A DNA stretch of 41,286 nt from assembly GCA_028714855.1 (NCBI GenBank), contig JAQTLP010000014.1:1-41286 (forward strand). The letters are read 5' to 3'. Origin of the DNA: Phycisphaerae bacterium. GTDB lineage: Bacteria > Planctomycetota > Phycisphaerae > Sedimentisphaerales > Anaerobacaceae. Each line of letters opens with the position of its first letter. Within the stretch, counting starts at the first letter, position 1. The translations under genes and the position numbers were made by a program. Below are positions 6,623 to 16,096 of the stretch, piece after piece. The notes under the pieces were generated by a model. It was not told where the DNA came from and ran no database searches. It saw only the letters and a program-made list of their open reading frames with translations.

Positions 6623-7571
6623 GGATGTAAAGTTAGACAAAACACTTCGTATCAGATCTGTTAAACATCTAGCCTCAATTCTTGGAATTTCGACTGATAC
6701 GTTGTTAAGACTAAAAGAGAATTCTGATAGATACTATCGTGAATTTAACTTAGACGTAAAGGGTAAAAATCGCTTATTGGTTGAAGCAATCGGGCTGTTA
6801 AAAACTATACAACGTAGAATTCTTGACGATTTACTTTTAAGAATTCGTCCATTTGAAGGTTCCTTTGGGTTGGCGACAGGCAGAACCATTAAAGATAATG
6901 CAAAGGTACATGCTAAGTCTAAGTACATCGTAAAACTTGACATAAAAGACTTTTATCCAAGCATCCATCGAAAAAAAATTTACGAATTTTTCACAAAACA
7001 ACAAAAATGCAGCCCGGATGTTACACATATACTAACTGCCCTGACGACCCGTAAACATTCGCTTCCTTTAGGGACATCTACGAGTCCGATGCTTGCTGAC
7101 CAAATAGTAAGGCCTATCGACATGAGAATTAACGGTATTGCAAATAAGGCTGAATTGAAATACACACGCTATATTGATGATATCACCTTATCTGGAAATT
7201 TCCCCCTGGAGCGAATGTCCAAAACAGTTATGAAACTGTTAAAACAGTCGGGTTTTAGGACAAAGAAAGACAAGCTTATATATTACAAGCCATTTGAGAT
7301 TGGACAAGAAAGAGTTATCACTGGTGTACGAGTTACTGATGGGCAAATTTCGGCACCATTGGATTATGTTAAAGCATTAGAAATTGAACTGAAAGCAGCT
7401 ATTTATCAAAGTAAAAGAGAAACCCCCACAGGAGAGTTTCAGACATGTGAGCATTACCGGGGTAAAATAACTTACATCAACTGGTTGGATCCTAAATTGG
7501 GAGAGGGGTTGCTGAAACTTTATCACAAAGTAAAATGGCAACATCTTGAGTGGGCAGCAAGAAGACAGTAA
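6570..7571 (+). CDS. retron-type reverse transcriptase
   Basis: A 334-aa RT when started at ATG 6570, which has AGGAG 8 bases upstream; an open frame continues back to 6468 but only as overlap with the XRE gene. Catalytic motifs are present: VKLDIKDFYPSI near residue 122 (first Asp), LPLGTSTSP near 163 (the usual QG is LG here) and YIDD at 201-204. NAKVH near residue 110 matches the NAxxH motif of retron region X, and VITGVRV near 249 matches the VTG of region Y. These two motifs separate retron RTs from group II intron and DGR enzymes. It would prime from the 2'-OH of a guanosine in msr and copy msd into msDNA. The gene is AT-richer than its neighbours, which fits horizontal arrival. Confidence 0.93.
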   Translation: MNCNNCASLTSCNQQLNKDVKLDKTLRIRSVKHLASILGISTDTLLRLKENSDRYYREFNLDVKGKNRLLVEAIGLLKTIQRRILDDLLLRIRPFEGSFGLATGRTIKDNAKVHAKSKYIVKLDIKDFYPSIHRKKIYEFFTKQQKCSPDVTHILTALTTRKHSLPLGTSTSPMLADQIVRPIDMRINGIANKAELKYTRYIDDITLSGNFPLERMSKTVMKLLKQSGFRTKKDKLIYYKPFEIGQERVITGVRVTDGQISAPLDYVKALEIELKAAIYQSKRETPTGEFQTCEHYRGKITYINWLDPKLGEGLLKLYHKVKWQHLEWAARRQ

Positions 7572-7620
7572 TCAAAGAATCTATAACAAAACCTAAAATG
7601 AGTTTTATAAAAACATCTGG

Positions 7621-7655
7621 ATTCCCACTCCCTTAGGGATAAATTTTGCGGGAAT
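7621..7655. repeat. REP-like element (copy 2, degenerate)
   Basis: TGGATTCCC at 7618-7626 and GCGGGAATGACA at 7648-7659 are the two ends of the same dispersed element seen at 1667, but the centre is interrupted by about 23 bases. It sits between the RT stop and addB. Confidence 0.5.
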
Positions 7656-7708
7656 GACAGAGAGCGACGGTAATTTTGTTATAAGCTTTAAAATCCGGGA
7701 TGATTTAG

Positions 7709-10700
7709 ATGGCAGTTCAATTTATTCTCGGCAGAAGCGGGACGGGCAAGACGAGCTATTGCATAAAGGCGATAGCGGATGAGCTGGCAGCAGGCGCTGA
7801 TAGTCAGCCGCTGATTCTGCTGGTTCCGGAACAGGCGACATATCAGGCGGAGCGTGCGATTTTAAACGACAAAAGAGTGGGGGGGTATCACAGATTGTGC
7901 GTGCTTTCGTTTGCGAGACTGCAATTTTTGCTATCTGGTAAAAATACGGCAAAGCCGGCAGTAACACGCATCGGGCAACAAATGATAATCCAGAGGATTC
8001 TGCGGGACAATAAAAGCAAATTAAAATTGTTCGGTTCATCGGCAGAATTTCCCGGTCTGGGTCGGCAAATGGCGGAGACCATCACCGAGCTGCACGAATA
8101 CGCAAAAACGCCGGAAGATATTGACCATTTATTGAACCAACTGAAAAAAGACGAGCGCAATAGTCTGGCTGCACTGAAGTTTGCCGATATAGGCCTGGTT
8201 TTGCGGGAATATCTGAAGTTTATCGAGGGCAAGTTTATCAATCCGGATGTTCAGCTGACCCGCAGCTGTCGAGCGGTCGCCACCTCGGCTTTGACTAAGG
8301 GCGCAAAGTTATGGGTTGATGGGTTTGCAGGGTTCACGACGTCTGAGCTTGCGATTTTAACGGAGCTGCTGAAGGCGGCGGCAGATGCTCAAATCGCGTT
8401 GTGCATAGACCCGTTAGAGATTGATTTGGTAAATCCCAATATTGCGAATCTCGAAGCGACGAGTATGTTTAGTCCGACTGAACGAACATACGCTGAGCTT
8501 GTCGAGATGGTAAAAAAGAGCAAGCTGCGGCTGGCCAAGCCGATAATTTTGAAGGATGGAGTCAGGTTTTCCCGCAGCCGGGAGCTTGCACATATCGAGC
8601 GTAATGTTTTTAAGCTCAATCCTTCAAAAATGCCGGCGGGAGACAGTGTTCGGATTGTATCGGCGCCCAACGTACGTGCCGAAGTACAATTTGTCGCGAG
8701 AGAGATATTGCGGCTGCTCAAGGAAAAAGAATATCGATACCGTGACATCGCTGTCATCGCTTCGGACATTGACCGTTACGAACATTATATAAGGGCATGT
8801 TTTGACGATTACGGGTTGCCATTTTTTATCGATAAGCGAAAGAGTTTGAATCAACATTCTGCAATCGCACTTATTTGTTCGGCGATGCAGGCGGTGCTGA
8901 ATGGTTTTTCTAACAGCGATATTTTCAGCTTTCTTAAGACGGACCTTGCGCCAATAGAGCGGGGCGAGGTTGATTTGCTGGAGAATTACTGTCTTGCGTT
9001 CGGAGTGACAGGGAGCGACTGGATAAGCGCACAGGAGTGGCACTTTGCAGGTCAGGATGACAAACACTTTGACGAAGGGCGTGTGAACGGAATTCGAAAG
9101 AAAGTTTGCAGATTTTTGCTCGAACTGCGGGATAAACTTTGCCCTCTCGACAATCCGAAAAAGACGATGAGTGCAGAGGAGTTTACGAAGGCGATTTTTG
9201 ATTTTGTTGACGAACTCGGTGTTCTTGAGACAATCGGCGGCTGGGCTGAAGAGACAGACGAGCATCGACAGTTTTACGACAAGTTTTTGGATATATTCGA
9301 TGAATTTGGTGAGGTTTTTGCCGGTCAGGAAGAAACGGCTGAAGATTATTTTGCGATTCTCGATTCTGCATTTTCTCAGATGACGCTGGCATTTATTCCG
9401 CCGACTTTGGACCAGGTGCTTGTCGGCTCTATCGAGCGGAGCCGGCATCCGGACTTGAAAGCGGTTTTTCTTATAGGCACCACTCAAAGAGAATTTCCTG
9501 TCCCGGTGAGTTTCGAGAGGATATTGACGGATGAGGACCGGATTGCTGCCGAGTCAGTGGATTTTGCGCTGGCGGCGACGGCCGGCCAAAAGCTGGCAGA
9601 ACGGCAGTATCTGGCCTATATCGCATTTACAAGGCCGAGAGAAATGCTGTATATTACGTATCCTGCAACCGATGAAGGGGGCGGTGCTGAAACCCGCTCG
9701 CAATTCATAGATAATCTGGCGGGGTTGTTTGAAAATCTTAAAGAAGAATCGGCCGCAGGATACAAAAACGATGTTGAGCGTGTCCATAGCAAGAGCGAGC
9801 TTGCTGATTTACTATGCAGCCAATTTGGTAAAGATGCTTTTTCGACCGAAGCAAAGGAAAAAGAGCAGCTTGGCGGGCTGTTAGGTGATATTGCCGCGGA
9901 TAAGGAGCTTGCTGAACTGGGGTCGGAGGTTATGTCGGCGATAAGTTACGACAATCGTGCACAATTAGACACAGGGATAGTCAAAGAGATTTTCGCTGGA
10001 GAGCTGAAAAACTCAGCGACGCGACTGAGCACTTTCTCGGCGTGCCCGTATCAGTATTTCGCAAGATACATACTGGAACTGGAGGAGAGAGAGGAATTCA
10101 AGCTTGAGCCGCTGGATTTGGGCAATTTCTATCATCGTGTTCTGGATGCTTTATTAAAACGGCTTAACTCGGCGAAAAAAGATTTTGCAGTAGTCGCGGA
10201 CGATGAGCTTCTTAGACTTCTAAGAGAACAGATAGCAAAATTCGCAAGTGAGAATGCATTTATATCAAACTTTTTACATCGGTCAGCACATAACGGTTTC
10301 ATTATTCATTGTGCCGCTGAGGTCCTTGAAGATTGTGTCCTGGCAATAGCTGAAATGGTTCGGGCGGGCAGTTTCAGGCCGAGGTGGTCGGAGGTTTCGT
10401 TCGGCGAAGCGAAGGACAGCGTTATTAACATCGGCAAATATAAGATTAAACTGCCGGGCGGCAGGGTGACAGCTTTGAACGGGAAAATTGACCGGCTCGA
10501 TGTTTCGGACGATAGAACTGCGATTGTTTTTGATTATAAACGCAGCGGTAAATCATTTAACTGGTCGGAGTTCTATCACGGTTTAGATATGCAGCTGCCG
10601 ATTTATATGCTGGCGGTTAAAAACGCTGACAATCCTAAGTTTAGCATCCACAATGCGTTAGGCGCATTCTATATGCCGGTTGAGGTAAGCCCTGTGAAAT

Positions 10701-11119
10701 GTGCTATCGAGGATTTGTCAGAGGAGACGGAAGGTTTCAATTATAAGGCGAAGGGGATATTTAACGGCGAAGTTTTCCGGCAGCTCGATAAAGAAGCTTC
10801 CAAAAACAGCAGGTTTTATAATTTTTACGTTACCAAAGACGGGCAGCCATACGGCAATTACGAAAGACAAGGGGCATTAAGGCCGGACGATTTTGAAAAA
10901 GCACTTAAATTTACCGAGAAAAAGATAATACAATTGTCTGAAGAAATTCTCTCCGGCAGAATCGAGGTCAAGCCATATCGTTTGAACCAGAAATCGCCGT
11001 GCAGTTTCTGCAAGTACAAAGCGGTCTGCCGGTTCGATTGGCAGGTAAATGAGTACAACTTTTTGGAATCCTTAGACAAAGCTGGTGCGCTCGAGAAGAT
11101 GAAGGGCAAGAATGGTTGA
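7709..11119 (+). CDS. addB: ATP-dependent helicase/deoxyribonuclease subunit AddB
   Basis: The 1136-aa product begins with an UvrD-like fold and Walker A motif GRSGTGKT at residues 8-15, followed by LVPEQATYQAE, typical of AddB. The C-terminal nuclease domain has VFDYKRSG near residue 940 (D-x-K active site). The AddB iron-sulfur cluster ligands are visible: one Cys in SACPYQYFARYI near 779 and three in CSFCKYKAVC near 1098. With AddA it forms the double-strand-break resection complex that loads RecA and degrades linear foreign DNA. B. subtilis AddB is 1166 aa, so this is full length. The stop overlaps the addA start by 8 bases. The ribosome-binding site is weak. Confidence 0.95.
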   Translation: MAVQFILGRSGTGKTSYCIKAIADELAAGADSQPLILLVPEQATYQAERAILNDKRVGGYHRLCVLSFARLQFLLSGKNTAKPAVTRIGQQMIIQRILRDNKSKLKLFGSSAEFPGLGRQMAETITELHEYAKTPEDIDHLLNQLKKDERNSLAALKFADIGLVLREYLKFIEGKFINPDVQLTRSCRAVATSALTKGAKLWVDGFAGFTTSELAILTELLKAAADAQIALCIDPLEIDLVNPNIANLEATSMFSPTERTYAELVEMVKKSKLRLAKPIILKDGVRFSRSRELAHIERNVFKLNPSKMPAGDSVRIVSAPNVRAEVQFVAREILRLLKEKEYRYRDIAVIASDIDRYEHYIRACFDDYGLPFFIDKRKSLNQHSAIALICSAMQAVLNGFSNSDIFSFLKTDLAPIERGEVDLLENYCLAFGVTGSDWISAQEWHFAGQDDKHFDEGRVNGIRKKVCRFLLELRDKLCPLDNPKKTMSAEEFTKAIFDFVDELGVLETIGGWAEETDEHRQFYDKFLDIFDEFGEVFAGQEETAEDYFAILDSAFSQMTLAFIPPTLDQVLVGSIERSRHPDLKAVFLIGTTQREFPVPVSFERILTDEDRIAAESVDFALAATAGQKLAERQYLAYIAFTRPREMLYITYPATDEGGGAETRSQFIDNLAGLFENLKEESAAGYKNDVERVHSKSELADLLCSQFGKDAFSTEAKEKEQLGGLLGDIAADKELAELGSEVMSAISYDNRAQLDTGIVKEIFAGELKNSATRLSTFSACPYQYFARYILELEEREEFKLEPLDLGNFYHRVLDALLKRLNSAKKDFAVVADDELLRLLREQIAKFASENAFISNFLHRSAHNGFIIHCAAEVLEDCVLAIAEMVRAGSFRPRWSEVSFGEAKDSVINIGKYKIKLPGGRVTALNGKIDRLDVSDDRTAIVFDYKRSGKSFNWSEFYHGLDMQLPIYMLAVKNADNPKFSIHNALGAFYMPVEVSPVKCAIEDLSEETEGFNYKAKGIFNGEVFRQLDKEASKNSRFYNFYVTKDGQPYGNYERQGALRPDDFEKALKFTEKKIIQLSEEILSGRIEVKPYRLNQKSPCSFCKYKAVCRFDWQVNEYNFLESLDKAGALEKMKGKNG

Positions 11120-14100
11120 GAAAAAAATAAAATGGACGCAGCAGCAGAAGCGCGCGATTTCAGCTCGCGGCAGAGACGTTCTGGTGAGCGCATCGGCCGG
11201 CACTGGGAAAACGGCGGTGCTGTCGGGGCGGTGTGTCGATATAGTATCCGACGAGAGTATATGTCCCGATGTGCGGAACATATTAGTGCTGACTTTTACC
11301 GAGATGGCGGCTGAGCAGATGCGGTCGCGAATCGGCGAGCAGTTAAAAGACGCATTTCTGGAAAGCGGCGACCGTCACCTTCGGCTCCAGCTTATGCTGC
11401 TGCAGAGCGCCGATATCAGCACGATACATTCGTTTTGCAAAAGGCTTATCACCGAATTCTTTTACAAGCTCGGCCTTGACCCGACTTTCGGGATAATCGA
11501 TGGAGACGAGGCGAGGTTGCTGAAGGCGGAGACACTCGAAAAGACGGTTGAGTGGGCGTGGCGGCAGAATAATTTGGTGCAGGGGCTGGAACAGCTTTTC
11601 CGGCGGCGGGACCTTCGGACAAATGACGGTTTTCTTTCGAAGATAATAAGTTTGAGCAATTTTTTGGAGGGCGTAGTCTCGCGGGAGGATTGGTTCGAGC
11701 GGGCGATACAGCTTGGCGGGGTTGTCAGCCCGTTTACATCGGGACTGGGTGGGGAACAGAAACAAATTGTTGCGGAGAAATTGAAGAGCATTGCCGAACA
11801 GTTTCGACAGGCCAAAAAGCTTTACGAGAACGAGCACACAGGCGGGGACTGGGCGGAGAAGCTGAAAGTAAGTCATATTAAACCAGTTGTGCAATGCATG
11901 GAATTTTTAAATGAGGGCGACTGGGATAAATGTGCTGCGGGGATAAGAAATTTTGTCAAACCCACGACGCACAAGCCGAAAGATGTGCCGGAGACGCTTG
12001 CAGAGCTTATACGGAAAAATGTCAAAAGGGCTTTGGATGTCTTTGCGGGACTTTCGGCACTTGCCATATTGAATCCCGATTACCTCGACAGGGTCGGCGG
12101 AGCTGTGAGCCTGCAGACGAGAGTGCTTGTTGAGCTTGTTAAGAAATTCGGAGAGTTTTACAGCCACGCGAAGAGGGCGGTTAACTGCCTGGATTTCGCA
12201 GACCTCGAACGTTACGCGCTGAAGCTTTTAGTTGATGAAAATTCAGGGGACGAGAAATTATCGCCGTCGGCTACGGCATTGTCGCTGCGGCAAAGGTATA
12301 AGTATATATTTGTTGACGAATATCAGGACATAAACGCTGTTCAGCAGGCGATACTCGATATGCTCAGCAGCGGAGGAAATATCTTTGTTGTCGGGGACAT
12401 TAAGCAAAGTATCTATGCATGGCGGGGAGCTGAGCCGGAGATTTTTCTCCAGCGGCTCAAGCCTGCAGCATCAGCCGGGTTGCGGGTTGACCTGAACGCC
12501 AATTTCCGTTCGGCCAAAGGCATTCTCGATTTTGTCAACAAGGTGTTCGGACGGATAATGACGGCCTCTTTCGCGAGAATCGATTACGATGAATCGGCTG
12601 AGCTGAAGCCGGCGTCTAAAAGCGAAGACGAAAAAGGCGTTGTAGAGTTTTGTTTGCTTGATGAGGAAGGCGAAGATGAGGAATTGCAGAATAAGGAGAC
12701 TGCGGATAGCACAAAAGAAAGCGGGGACACCTATACTTGCCGTCAGCGTCAGGCGGCCATGATTGCCCGGCGTATAAAGCAAATGGTTGGGGCGGAAACT
12801 GGGCGGCCGGAATTCGAGATTTACGATAAGCATAAACACCAAAAAAGAGGGGTCGAATATCGTGACATCGTGGTACTGATGCGTTCACTGGCGAAAAGAG
12901 CGAACGATTATGTTGAAATTTTCAGATTGGCCGGCGTGCCTGTGAACTGTCAGGGGACAGCGGGCTATTTCGAGGCGACTGAAATCAGCGATGTTTTGTG
13001 CCTGCTGAAAGTTTTGGACAATCCGCAGCGCGATATTGAATTGGCTGCGGTATTGCGGAGCCCGTTTTTCAAGGTCAGTGACACGGAACTTGCAAAAATA
13101 AAAGTCTATAGTAAAACAAATGAGCGATATAAAAATTTCTACGAGCGCGTGCTTGAATATTCTACCTCGGGGACGGATGCGAAACTCGCTGAAAAACTTA
13201 AAAAAGCTTTTGAACAGATTGAGCAGTGGCGCGGCATTGCGCGTAACGGCAGCTTGGCGGATTTGATTTGGCAGATCTATCGGCAGACAGGCTTTTTGTC
13301 GTATATCTGCGCTTTGCCGAGCGGGGAGGCGCGCAGGGCCAACCTGCTTAAACTGCACGAGCGGGCGATTCAGTTCGAGGGCTTCGTCAGCAGCGCCGGC
13401 AGGCCGTCGTTGGGGCGTTTCGTTGAATTTGTCGAGGAGCTTCAGGAGATAGGGCAGGACTGGGTGCCTGCTGAGCCGGACAGCTCCGCTGAAAATGCGG
13501 TGCGGATTATAAGCGTTCATAAGAGCAAGGGACTGGAGTTTCCGGTTGTTTTTCTGGCTGAACTGGATAGTCAATTCAATAAGAGGGACATTCAGGAAGA
13601 TTTTCTGGCGGATGTTAATGATACGCTGGGGCTGCAGATTATCGACCGCAAGTCGAACACAAAATTAAGCTCACTTGCGCATCAGGTTATCGCCGAGAAA
13701 AAATTGGCTGCCGGCCTGGCAGAGGAGATGCGCATTCTTTATGTCGCGATGACGCGTGCGAGAGAAAGGCTTATTTTAAGCGCGTCGGAAAAGAAAAAAC
13801 ACTGCCGGGACATTATCAGCGACGGTTTCTTTTCGGGCGATGAACCGATTAGCGATTGGCAGCTTCGACGCTGCCGCAGTCCGCTGGAGTGGGTTCTCTA
13901 CGGGCTTTCAGACCAGAAGAATTTGCACGAGGCATTTGAAACGGAATTAGAGGCCGGCAGCGATGATGATTTGTTCAGCGTAAAACTTTATGGCCGGAAA
14001 GAGCTCGAAGGGCTTGGCGGGTATATTAGCAAATTAAAAGACAAGAAGAGATGCCTGCCTGAAACAATCGTAAAATCGCAGTCAAAATCTAAGCTGCTGT

Positions 14101-14762
14101 CGCAGGTGAAGAAATCTTTGGCGTGGCGATACAGCTTCGGCGATACTCATCTGCTGCCCGCCAAACAATCGGTGACGCAACTGACACATCGGGAAGACGA
14201 ATACTTGAAACCGCTGCCTGTTTCCAGCCGCTCGCTGCTCGAATCACCTAAACTTACCAGTCGCGATATTGGTACTGCTTCGCATCTTATAATTTCACAG
14301 CTTGATTTGAGCAGACCCGTAACGGGAGAAATAATCGAGAAGACAAAGGAGAAACTTTTAGCTGATGGGGCGATAACGGAGCCGGTTGCGGAGCATATTA
14401 ACACGGATTCGATAATCAAATTTTTTGAGGGTGAGTTAGGCAGGGCTGCCCTTGATTCTAAGAATATTGTTTATAAAGAATGGCCGTTTACTTTTGCTTT
14501 ATCCGCTTCCGAATTGAATAATACGAGCGATGAAATCATCGTCGTTCAGGGAATTATAGATTTACTCATCAAAACGCCGGAAGGTTTGCTGGTGATAGAT
14601 TTCAAGACCGACGATGTAACCGCCAAAAATGCGCCGCAACGGGCGGAACTTTATCGGCGGCAACTGGAGCTTTACGGCAGGGCGGCGGAGACAATTTTGA
14701 AAACCAAAACAATCGCAAAATGGCTGTATTTCCTAAGGCCGGGGTGTGAGGTTGAGGTTTAG
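11112..14762 (+). CDS. addA: ATP-dependent helicase/nuclease subunit AddA
   Basis: A 1216-aa UvrD/PcrA-type helicase fused to a RecB-family nuclease. Q-motif WTQQQKRAI is at 8-16, Walker A ASAGTGKT at 27-34, DEAD-like FVDEYQDIN near 400, the NFRS motif near 463, and SVHKSKGLEFPVVFLAEL plus ILYVAMTRARERL mark helicase motifs V and VI. The nuclease domain ends with VQGIIDLLIK and LLVIDFKTDD near 1160 (D...DxK). AddA unwinds and cuts one strand while AddB cuts the other. It overlaps addB, so the pair is translated together. Length is close to B. subtilis AddA (1232 aa). Confidence 0.95.
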   Translation: MVEKKIKWTQQQKRAISARGRDVLVSASAGTGKTAVLSGRCVDIVSDESICPDVRNILVLTFTEMAAEQMRSRIGEQLKDAFLESGDRHLRLQLMLLQSADISTIHSFCKRLITEFFYKLGLDPTFGIIDGDEARLLKAETLEKTVEWAWRQNNLVQGLEQLFRRRDLRTNDGFLSKIISLSNFLEGVVSREDWFERAIQLGGVVSPFTSGLGGEQKQIVAEKLKSIAEQFRQAKKLYENEHTGGDWAEKLKVSHIKPVVQCMEFLNEGDWDKCAAGIRNFVKPTTHKPKDVPETLAELIRKNVKRALDVFAGLSALAILNPDYLDRVGGAVSLQTRVLVELVKKFGEFYSHAKRAVNCLDFADLERYALKLLVDENSGDEKLSPSATALSLRQRYKYIFVDEYQDINAVQQAILDMLSSGGNIFVVGDIKQSIYAWRGAEPEIFLQRLKPAASAGLRVDLNANFRSAKGILDFVNKVFGRIMTASFARIDYDESAELKPASKSEDEKGVVEFCLLDEEGEDEELQNKETADSTKESGDTYTCRQRQAAMIARRIKQMVGAETGRPEFEIYDKHKHQKRGVEYRDIVVLMRSLAKRANDYVEIFRLAGVPVNCQGTAGYFEATEISDVLCLLKVLDNPQRDIELAAVLRSPFFKVSDTELAKIKVYSKTNERYKNFYERVLEYSTSGTDAKLAEKLKKAFEQIEQWRGIARNGSLADLIWQIYRQTGFLSYICALPSGEARRANLLKLHERAIQFEGFVSSAGRPSLGRFVEFVEELQEIGQDWVPAEPDSSAENAVRIISVHKSKGLEFPVVFLAELDSQFNKRDIQEDFLADVNDTLGLQIIDRKSNTKLSSLAHQVIAEKKLAAGLAEEMRILYVAMTRARERLILSASEKKKHCRDIISDGFFSGDEPISDWQLRRCRSPLEWVLYGLSDQKNLHEAFETELEAGSDDDLFSVKLYGRKELEGLGGYISKLKDKKRCLPETIVKSQSKSKLLSQVKKSLAWRYSFGDTHLLPAKQSVTQLTHREDEYLKPLPVSSRSLLESPKLTSRDIGTASHLIISQLDLSRPVTGEIIEKTKEKLLADGAITEPVAEHINTDSIIKFFEGELGRAALDSKNIVYKEWPFTFALSASELNNTSDEIIVVQGIIDLLIKTPEGLLVIDFKTDDVTAKNAPQRAELYRRQLELYGRAAETILKTKTIAKWLYFLRPGCEVEV

Positions 14763-14795
14763 CCGGCGGCATATTTCGCGGTTTCCTCTTTACGC

Positions 14796-14823
14796 TTGTC
14801 TATTGGTGTTACATTTGTATAAT
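14796..14823 (+). promoter_or_regulatory. candidate promoter of pfp
   Basis: TTGTCT (14796-14801), 16-base spacer and TATAAT (14818-14823), about 60 bases before the phosphofructokinase ATG. It makes pfp and pnuC a separate transcription unit from addBA. Confidence 0.5.
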
Positions 14824-14884
14824 AAACCCTTTGTTTACAATCAAAAAGCAGCAATATAAGGGTTTTTAAGGAGAAGATATAGCA

Positions 14885-16096
14885 ATGGCAAAGGCAGCAA
14901 AGGCAAATGCAGTAGTGGGCCAGTCGGGCGGGCCGACGGGGGTAATCAACGCATCTTTGGTCGGCGTAATTGAAGAGGCAAGGAAACACCCTGAAATCAA
15001 GAACCTCTACGGTGCAATCCACGCGGTAGAGGGGATGGTTAAAGATGAATTTATAAATCTGAAGAAACTGTCGCCGGCTATGCTCAAAGACGTCGTCGCT
15101 TCGCCGTCGTCTGCGCTTGGCTCCAGCAGAAATAAGCCCGATGAAGAATACTGCGCTAAAATACTCGAGGTTTTCGAGAAGCGCGATGTCAGATACTTTT
15201 TCTACATCGGCGGCAACGACTCGGCGAATACCGCGCACATTATCAATACGATGGCGGCCAAAAGCGGCTACGAGCTGCGGGCGTTCCACATACCCAAAAC
15301 CATAGATAACGATTTGCTGGTGACCGACCACTGTCCGGGTTTCGGAACGGCGGCGAAATTCGAAGCGTGCGCCCTGGTAGGAGACGATATGGATAATCGC
15401 TCGCTGCCGGCGATAAAGATAGATGTGATTATGGGAAGAAACGCCGGCTTTTTGACCGCGGCTACTGTTTTGGGCAAGCAAAGAGACGATGACGGGCCGC
15501 ACCTGCTTTATTTCCCCGAAAGAGTTGTTTCAATGGACAAATTCCTCAATGATATCGAAGGCGTGTATAAAAAACTCGGCCGATGCGTCGTCGCGGTAAG
15601 CGAAGGCGTTTGTGATGCCGACGGCGTGCTGTGGGCGGAGAAATTGGCCAAGGAGAAAGAAACCGATTCGCACGGAAACCTGCAGCTCTCCGGCTCGGGC
15701 GCTCTGGCGGACTTTTTGGCGGGCAAAGTGAAAGGCAGAATAGGGATAAAACGCGTGCGGGCGGATACGTTCGGCTATCTGCAGAGAAGCTTCGCGGGGC
15801 TGCAGTCGTCGGTAGATGTCAAAGAGGCAAGGCAGTGCGGCAGAATGGCAGTGAAATTTGCGATGAAAGAAGACAGCGGCTCGGTCGCAATGGAAAGGGT
15901 TGGCAGCGGGAAGAAATACGCGGTCGAGTATTTCCGCACGGAGCTGGAAAACGTCGCGGAAAAGACAAAGAAGATGCCGGACGAGTTTATCAACGCCGAA
16001 GGCAACGGCGTAACGAAGGCTTTTGTCGAATATGCGATGCCGCTGACAGGCGGGGTGCCGAAAAGCATATATCTTGGCGGCAATCCGAGAGTTTGA
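14885..16096 (+). CDS. pfp: pyrophosphate-type 6-phosphofructokinase
   Basis: The 403-aa protein is a group II phosphofructokinase. GQSGGPTGVINASL near residue 12 is the phosphate-binding loop. IGGNDSANT near 108 and HIPKTIDNDL near 137 carry the catalytic TIDND; the Lys in PKTIDND and Asp in GGND are typical of PPi-dependent enzymes, since they obstruct the ATP pocket. MGRNAGFLTA near 181 is the fructose-6-phosphate-binding MGR motif. It converts fructose 6-phosphate and PPi to fructose 1,6-bisphosphate and phosphate, reversibly. AAGGAGA lies 11 bases before the ATG. The stop abuts the start of pnuC. The PPi preference is inferred from these residues. Confidence 0.9.
   Translation: MAKAAKANAVVGQSGGPTGVINASLVGVIEEARKHPEIKNLYGAIHAVEGMVKDEFINLKKLSPAMLKDVVASPSSALGSSRNKPDEEYCAKILEVFEKRDVRYFFYIGGNDSANTAHIINTMAAKSGYELRAFHIPKTIDNDLLVTDHCPGFGTAAKFEACALVGDDMDNRSLPAIKIDVIMGRNAGFLTAATVLGKQRDDDGPHLLYFPERVVSMDKFLNDIEGVYKKLGRCVVAVSEGVCDADGVLWAEKLAKEKETDSHGNLQLSGSGALADFLAGKVKGRIGIKRVRADTFGYLQRSFAGLQSSVDVKEARQCGRMAVKFAMKEDSGSVAMERVGSGKKYAVEYFRTELENVAEKTKKMPDEFINAEGNGVTKAFVEYAMPLTGGVPKSIYLGGNPRV

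Noticed and set aside
6631-6638. Third AGTTAGAC half-site inside the RT gene
   Set aside because: Single unpaired 8-mer; about one is expected by chance in the window.
8624-9487. 287-residue minus-strand open frame inside addB
   Set aside because: Antisense shadow of addB with no motifs.
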